From assembly GCA_009760855.2 (NCBI GenBank), contig WPIO01000063.1:475001-539000 (forward strand): a stretch of DNA of 64,000 nt, in the 5' to 3' direction. Source of the DNA: Cristatella mucedo. Its lineage: Eukaryota; Bryozoa; Phylactolaemata; Cristatellidae. The notes below the pieces were generated by a model. It had not been told where the DNA came from and did not search any database. It saw only the letters and a list, made by a program, of their open reading frames with translations. This document shows, piece after piece, positions 58,678 to 64,000 of the stretch. A program made the translations under genes and the position numbers. Each line of letters starts with the position of its first letter. Position 1 is the first letter of the stretch.

Positions 58678-59245
58678 GTATGTAAGGGCAAGCGGTGCAC
58701 CTTCGGACGACCTTACCTTCGGAGAGTTTCGATTTAAGTAGGTTAGCGACGGGATACATACCTGCCAAAATTCAAGAGAGTAGCATTTTTTAATGTGGCA
58801 ACACTGTTCTGTTTTTTAGTTATTGGTGCACTGGCTATATATGAATATGAACTATATGTGTTGAGCTTTCTGAATGCATTGTCTGTTTTCAATATTTAAA
58901 ACCTCACATTATTTTACACGTGAAAGTTTCTGAAAATATCCTTTGTTGTACCACCGGACATTCATGTTGTACCTTCGAACGTCCAAAGGTACGAAATGTT
59001 ATTAATTTCGTATACCTTTTTTTTACAGTGACAAGAAGTAAACGTGGCATAAAAATAAAAAATACATGTATGGATAATTAAAGAGAATGATATTGTCCGA
59101 AGGTACACTACTTGTCCACACGTCTTAACGTTTAAAGAAGTTGACTTTTTACAGATTAGCAACTAAAGAAATTAACTATTTGATTAACGGTTTATGAACA
59201 CCGTTTTAGATAGATAAATAAAATTAAAAAAAATATTTATTTCAG
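58678..59245 (+). other. Probable intron in the hAT leader
   Basis: Donor caaag/gtatgtaag at 58,677/58,678 is close to consensus, and acceptor tttatttcag ends at 59,245, 13 bases before the transposase ATG. Splicing would join the GC-rich leader to the coding exon. This predicts a polymerase II transcript in an animal nucleus; it is inferred from sequence only. Confidence 0.6.
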
Positions 59246-59258
59246 CTCCGCCACCAGA

Positions 59259-61197
59259 ATGGCATCTGATAAAAAGAAGAGACGAACTGAAGAAGAAAAT
59301 CGAGAATTTAAGCAGGATTGGACGGAGTCGTTTTCGTTAATATGCAACGCAGATGGCCTTCCGACTTGTCTCATTTGCCAAGAAAAACTTGCACACAATA
59401 AGAAGCCAAATTTGAAGAGACACTTCACTACAAAACATACCTGATGCGTTGCTCAGTATCAAACAGGTGACGCACGAAAAAAAGCTCTGACAGAGCTTCA
59501 AAAATACAAACAACAGTCGAGTTCTATGCTAAGTAACTGGGTGCAATCTTCAAATAATGTAAATCTGGAAAGCTTCGCAATATCACTACAAATTGCATAC
59601 AGAGGGAAAACATTCACAGATGGTGAGTTCGTCAAAGATTGTTTCATACTTGGAGCTGAATAACTGTTTCGTGATTTCAAAAACAAAACCAAAATCATGA
59701 AGAAAATAATAAATTTGCCATTATCTGCTAAAACAGTACAAGATAGAACTTCTAAAATGTCTTCAAATGTAACACATATGCAAGTGGAAGACATTCAACT
59801 TGCTTCTGCTTTATCACTTGCTATTGATGAGTCTAGTGACATGAAATGCACAACAAGAGTTACCCTTTTAGTCAGGTATATGTCACCCAAAGGTCCAAAA
59901 GAAGAACTGCTAGGATTGCTGCCGCTCTAAGGGCAAACTCTCTGAGAAGATATAGCAAATGCTGTGCAAAAATGCCTGGACGACTATGGAATCAATTTAA
60001 ATAAAATATTTTCCATAGCAACTGATGGAGCCAGAAGTATGACAGGAATACATAAAGGGGTAACAACGATTCTTCAGCAAAACATTAAACCACAATATTT
60101 TAACGTTGTACTGCATAATTTATCAAGAGGCGCTTTGTGCCCAAACACTTCCGACGAAATAGGTTTAGGTCATGAACTTGGTTATTAAGATCATTAACAG
60201 CATTTTGGCAAAAGCACTCTACCATCGCCAGTTAAAGGAATTTCTTGAAGAAATAGAAAGCCAGTATTCTGACCTACTTCTGCACATAAACGTGCGATGG
60301 CTTTCCAGGTGCAACCTCTTGAAATGTTTTGCTTCTTGCTTGAGTGAAATAAAATCATTCTTCGATGAAAAAGGCAATGTCCAACCCGCATTGAAAGAAG
60401 ACAAATGGCTTCAAAGATTCAAATTCATGGTGGATATCTCAAAGGAACTAAATGAGCTAAATGTAATACTGCAAGGCAAGGCGAGCCCAGCCTATGCCTT
60501 GCTTTGAGAAGTAGCTTGTTTCGAAAATAAATTACTTCCTTTTGTCGAAGACACCGAGAGCGGTAAATTACTTCATTTCGAAAATCTGAAGCAATATCAC
60601 AATGAAACCAATGCAACTATTGACGCGAATTACTTCAGCATTACTGTAAACAAAATGAAGGATGGATTCGCTGAGAGATTTGAGAAATTCACAACAAACG
60701 CAAGTACTCTGGCGTTCATAGTAAATACTCTCAACACTAATACAAATGAGATCAGCAGTGAGCCATTAGGAATTGATTCTGGTTCGCTTCAAATACAATC
60801 GCTGGATTTGTAAACCAATCATTTGTGGAGTGGTTAGTTCACAGAACTCAAGAGATAGTTAGAAGAGTTGGAGGTAGAGATAAGCATGCACTTTAGGCTG
60901 CACAATTGGACAGCTCTAAAAGAAATGCCGCGAGTTAAGGAGCTCATATTTGATGCATGGAATAGTCTTCCAGAATGCTACAGTAAGGTGAAGAAGTTAG
61001 CATTTAAAGTGCTGACGATCTTCATGTCAACCTATCCGTGCAAGCAAGCGTTCTCTTGCATGAATATAGTAAAAAGTCAATTAAGAAGCCAACTAACGAA
61101 AATAAATCGAGAAGCGGGCTTGAAACTGAAAACATTACGTTACGAGCCTGATTTAATGAAACTTTCAAAAGGCATGCAAGGCCAATGCTCCCATTGA
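59259..61197 (+). pseudogene. hAT transposase (BED finger, SCAND3/ZBED5/GTF2IRD2-like)
   Basis: The start ATG at 59,259 has a strong context (A at -3, G at +4). Residues 37-60 form a C2H2 BED-type finger (C37, C40, H55, H60). The RNase H-like core follows: first aspartate in LAIDESSD (59,826-59,828), second in SIATDGARSMTG (60,024-60,026), then INVRWLSRCNLL. The C-terminal dimerisation domain (60,868-61,197) has TYPCKQAFSCMN, where the expected catalytic E is K (61,042-61,044). Stops occur at 59,442 (TGA), 59,661 (TAA), 59,928 (TAA), about 59,949 (TGA), 60,505 (TGA) and several near 60,810-60,860; a frame change occurs at about 60,165-60,172. The family excises and reinserts hAT DNA. This copy is dead. 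Confidence 0.9.
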
Positions 61198-61494
61198 TGT
61201 AACAATTGTAAATATCTATTATTCAATAATTATAGTTATATTCTTTTATTTCTAATTTATTATTCTATCAGAGCTAGCTATAAAAAACTGTAACGTGTTT
61301 TGTGCGAAACCCTTATATGTTTTCATATGAATAAATATTATTTTTTTTATTTGAAGCTACTTATTTTAAATCACATATACAAATTTTATACCTAATCCTA
61401 ATCAAATACCCTATTTTTGAAATAAAAATGTTAGTGGCTCTATAAAAACTGGGAACTTTTGTAAATTGTAACTTTTTGCTCTTTCATCTCAAAA

Positions 61495-61509
61495 GGTTGC
61501 CGACCCCTG
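61495..61509 (-). repeat. hAT right terminal inverted repeat
   Basis: ggttgccgacccctg on the plus strand, the complement of caggggtcggcaacc. Confidence 0.9.
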
Positions 61510-61519
61510 ACATAAATAC

Positions 61520-61640
61520 TTGTGAAAGAATTTGTTTTTGATTTAAGTGGCTTCATTGTACCGAAGCTGCTCACCTCAGTGCGATCAACGGCTTCCGAAT
61601 ATGAAACAATTATTGTATACACTTACACATTGTAATGACT
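61520..61640 (+). repeat. Repeat R, partial copy at hAT right flank
   Basis: gtggcttcattgtaccgaag, then ctcagtgcgatcaacggctt, as at 37,940-37,985. Only the middle part is present. Confidence 0.75.
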
Positions 61641-61689
61641 GTGGTAAATTTGTATAGCATCCGCAAACAGCTCAATATCTATCTAGGTA

Positions 61690-61808
61690 TCAATTGTTAA
61701 ACGCCCTAAAAAAAACTGAATCTCATCTAGGCAATTTACCGACGGTACATGTAAAGGGTTAACATGTTTATATTGGGAACATCCGTAAGCAGCAGGCATA
61801 GTGTAAGC

Positions 61809-61859
<51 letters not shown>

Positions 61860-62700
61860 CGAACTACGAATCACGAAGACCCAGTAAATACGGTCATAAA
61901 CAAGCGAGTTCAGGCTTATTTTAAAATTTCGTCATGTCAAGTTACGTTTTGGTGTCCGTTGGTAGTTAGTTTCGGGCTTTGGGAGCACGCAAGCTACAGA
62001 CAAGGTGTCAAAAGTATCGAGGTTCGTATTAGGTATGGATAAACCATTTGATTCCTTAAACCGGGTAGTACGGTTGTTCTCCTGGTAGAGGAGTAGATCT
62101 GATAGGTAGGCTGGAGCCAGAGAATGAAGCGACCTTAAAGTAAGTGACAGAACCTTAAATTCTATGCGCTTTTGATTTGGAGCCACTTTAGGTCGTCGAG
62201 AAGTGATGAGATGTGGCAATTTCAAGGCTAACGACAGATAAGATCAGCATTAGCTGCAGAGGTCTGTGCCAGCTGTAAGCGCCCGATTGCACAGGCCGCT
62301 AGACCAGCAGGCAGTGAGTTACACAAGTCGAGACAGGAGGTCAAAAATGCATGGACCAACTTAGATGTGGCATTCCTGCCTAAACGAGCCCGAATTTTAG
62401 CAACAATATGCAGCGGAAAGTAGGCAGACTTGACTGTGAAGCAGATGTGGTCGTCCAATGAAATATCGCTTTGGAACAGGACACCTACATTACATGCAGA
62501 TTCAACAGGATATATGCAGGCTGAGCCGAGTTTGAGTGTCATGCTTTGCTAATTCTGAGTAACACGTGGTTTGCCCGTGGCTAGTAAGTTGGTTTTATCG
62601 TCATTAAAATTTAGAAAGTTTGCTGCCATCTATGTGCGGATGTCATCAATACATGCTGAGAAAGTGTGTAGTGAATTCGAAGTACTCAAGGGCTGGGGCG
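61690..62700 (-). mobile_element. L2-A' copy, palm end to 3' end
   Basis: A weak 3' hairpin region at 61,695-61,735; a 3' UTR carrying an expanded (TA)n run at 61,812-61,854; thumb frame 61,932-62,225 (FKVLSLTLRSLHSLAPAYLS, DLLLYQENNRTTRF); and frame 62,228-62,542 (MTLKLGSACIYPVESACNVG, FQSDISLDDHICFTVKSAYF). The palm active site is not covered. Confidence 0.8.
61812..61854. repeat. (TA)n microsatellite in an L2-A' 3' UTR
   Basis: About 21 TA units with almost no interruption, replacing the GCATGC block present at this place in other copies. Confidence 0.9.
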
Positions 62701-62729
62701 GACAAATCATGCGACTCTACCGAAGGCTG

Positions 62730-64000
62730 TTGAAGGCAGGTGCTTTTTAGAGTGTTTTTTTTATCGCCACAACTTGAACGTTGTGGCGTCAGTCGGAACT
62801 GAGCTACAGACTTTGGGACGATATGAACTAATGTTGCGGTCTTCAAAGAAATTTAAAATCGTCAGATGTATACCTAAATGACTTTATTTAGAAAAGCTGG
62901 TAACACGATGCCCAGCCTGGTGGGAGAGTACTTCTAATAGGTAGACTAGATCAAGAGAACGAATAGGCCTAACAGTGTTTTCACGAATAATTGAAGTCAA
63001 CATGCTGATCACCCGGAGACAGTAAAAGTAGGCTAGAATTGGCATGGTAGAGAAACCTCGACGATAACTACAGAGCTAGCCAGGCAGCAGAGTTTCGTAC
63101 CAATTGTAAGCGCCTGATTGTGCAGACAGGTAAACGGACGAGAATTGAACGGTACGAACGAGGTGGGGAGATTCAAATGCATAGATCAACTTGGTGAATT
63201 ATTTCAGTTTAAGCAAGTGCAAACCTAAGCAATGTTGTCCAGCTGAAAGTAGTGAGACTTTAATATTCAGCTGCTATGGTCCTCTAGTATGGTGGTCAAG
63301 TTCACTTTTAAACTGAACACACAGAACACTTGATTTAGTGTCAATTTAACAGGAGATATGCTGGAAGTGATGATTTTGATCTTGTTAAAATATCAAGTTT
63401 CTTACTTGCACGTGATTTGCCCATAGCGAGGATGCTGGTTTTATCGTCATTTTATTGGAGAACATTTGCTGCCATCCATGTGGTGATGTCATGTACATTC
63501 GGCATGTTTGTTGCGAGAGTTTCTCGTGCTGCAAAGCTCAGAGGTATCAAGGCGAAGGTACAACTGAGCCTTATACACATCAAACTAAAAGCCCCGATTA
63601 TATTAAGCGATCTCATCAACAATAGAGAGATTAGGAACTGTTAGGACAAGCAGATCAAGCACAAAGAGTGAGGTACTAACTACTGCAGTGATTCCTCAAA
63701 TAATCATTTTCCGCTCACATGATTACTCAGAGAATCTTGTTCAGATACGACTTAAGCGATTGCAGTGCAGTGCCAGGCGTAGCCCTGGCGAGATGGAAGG
63801 CACTCGAAAAGGTCTTGGCGATCAATCTTATCAAATGCCGCAGAAAGATGGAGCGAAACTATAAGAGAGACTGATCTAAAGCCTGCATTCCAGAGAAGGT
63901 CATTATACATCCTAAGTGATGCTGACATTGTTGAGTTATTTCGTAAAGCACCAGACTATACTAGGTGAGCTTGTCTGAATTGTCAAGATAAGAATTCTGC
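62730..64000 (-). mobile_element. L2-A related copy running off the window
   Basis: Best match is 24,120-25,035. Reads degraded thumb (62,740-63,260), palm (63,380-63,640; gaacatttgctgccatccat equals the MAANVL segment) and RT fingers (63,690-64,000). It continues beyond the right edge. No frame above 80 codons on the coding strand. Confidence 0.7.

Larger units (their letters stand above)
58191..61509 (+). mobile_element. Nearly full-length hAT transposon (3.3 kb)
   Basis: Bounded by terminal inverted repeats: caggtgtaggcaacc at 58,191-58,205 and, reversed at the right end, caggggtcggcaacc (61,495-61,509), differing at 2 of 15 positions. Inside are a GC-rich leader (58,370-58,560), a likely intron, a broken transposase gene (59,259-61,197) and an AT-rich 3' UTR with an aataaa word near 61,330. 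The 8 bp flanking each end (tcctagcc and acataaat) do not match, so there is no target-site duplication. Confidence 0.9.

Noticed and set aside
59259-61197. hAT transposase as a domesticated host gene of the ZBED5/SCAND3 type
   Set aside because: Several stop codons, a frameshift, a lost catalytic residue and flanking terminal inverted repeats all point to a dead transposon.

Overview
The window looks like nuclear DNA of an animal, inferred only from its repeats: AT-rich sequence, broken non-LTR retrotransposons of the L2/CR1 kind, and two hAT-type DNA transposons with a spliced leader exon. I cannot name the species. No host gene, rRNA, functional tRNA, CRISPR array or bacterial-type operon is visible. 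Almost every long open frame is a piece of a transposable element or a shadow of one.

The dominant resident is one L2-like family (here 'L2-A'). Put together from its fragments, the order is 5' leader, AP-type endonuclease, linker, reverse transcriptase (RT), thumb domain, 3' UTR, a conserved 3' hairpin and an (ATT)n tail. More than 20 copies occur on both strands, all broken. The best preserved is on the minus strand at about 46.75-49.36 kb. A second, CR1-like family ('CR1-B') appears at 16.4-17.6, 27.1-27.7 and 41.9-42.4 kb.

Layout: 0-2.5 kb unclassified; 2.5-5.8 kb L2-A minus then plus; 7.4-13.1 kb a train of plus-strand L2-A pieces; 13-21 kb mostly low-copy sequence with CR1-B and a few relics; 21-25 kb minus L2-A; 25-28 kb one arm of a large inverted duplication; 28-30 kb plus L2-A endonuclease copy; 30-41.8 kb stacked minus L2-A copies; 41.85-44.4 kb the other inverted arm; 44.4-45.5 kb low-copy sequence with a 140-codon open frame; 45.5-55.3 kb minus L2-A; 55.75-56.43 kb a truncated hAT; 58.19-61.51 kb a nearly full-length hAT with a dead transposase; 61.7-64 kb minus L2-A.

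The most informative structure is the layering of duplications. At least seven loci share one head-to-head arrangement, with endonuclease/leader on one strand abutting an RT fragment on the other, so they descend from one rearranged founder. Blocks of about 1.3 to 3 kb are duplicated directly (31.0-34.6 with 49.6-52.4; 37.7-40.6 with 55.3-58.2) or inverted (4.55-5.8 with 35.1-36.4; 25.0-27.75 with 41.85-44.4). Comparing these paralogs exposes a clean retrotransposon insertion with target duplication (50,772-51,053) and a microhomology deletion. I see a repeat graveyard shaped by retrotransposition and segmental duplication, not a new gene system.
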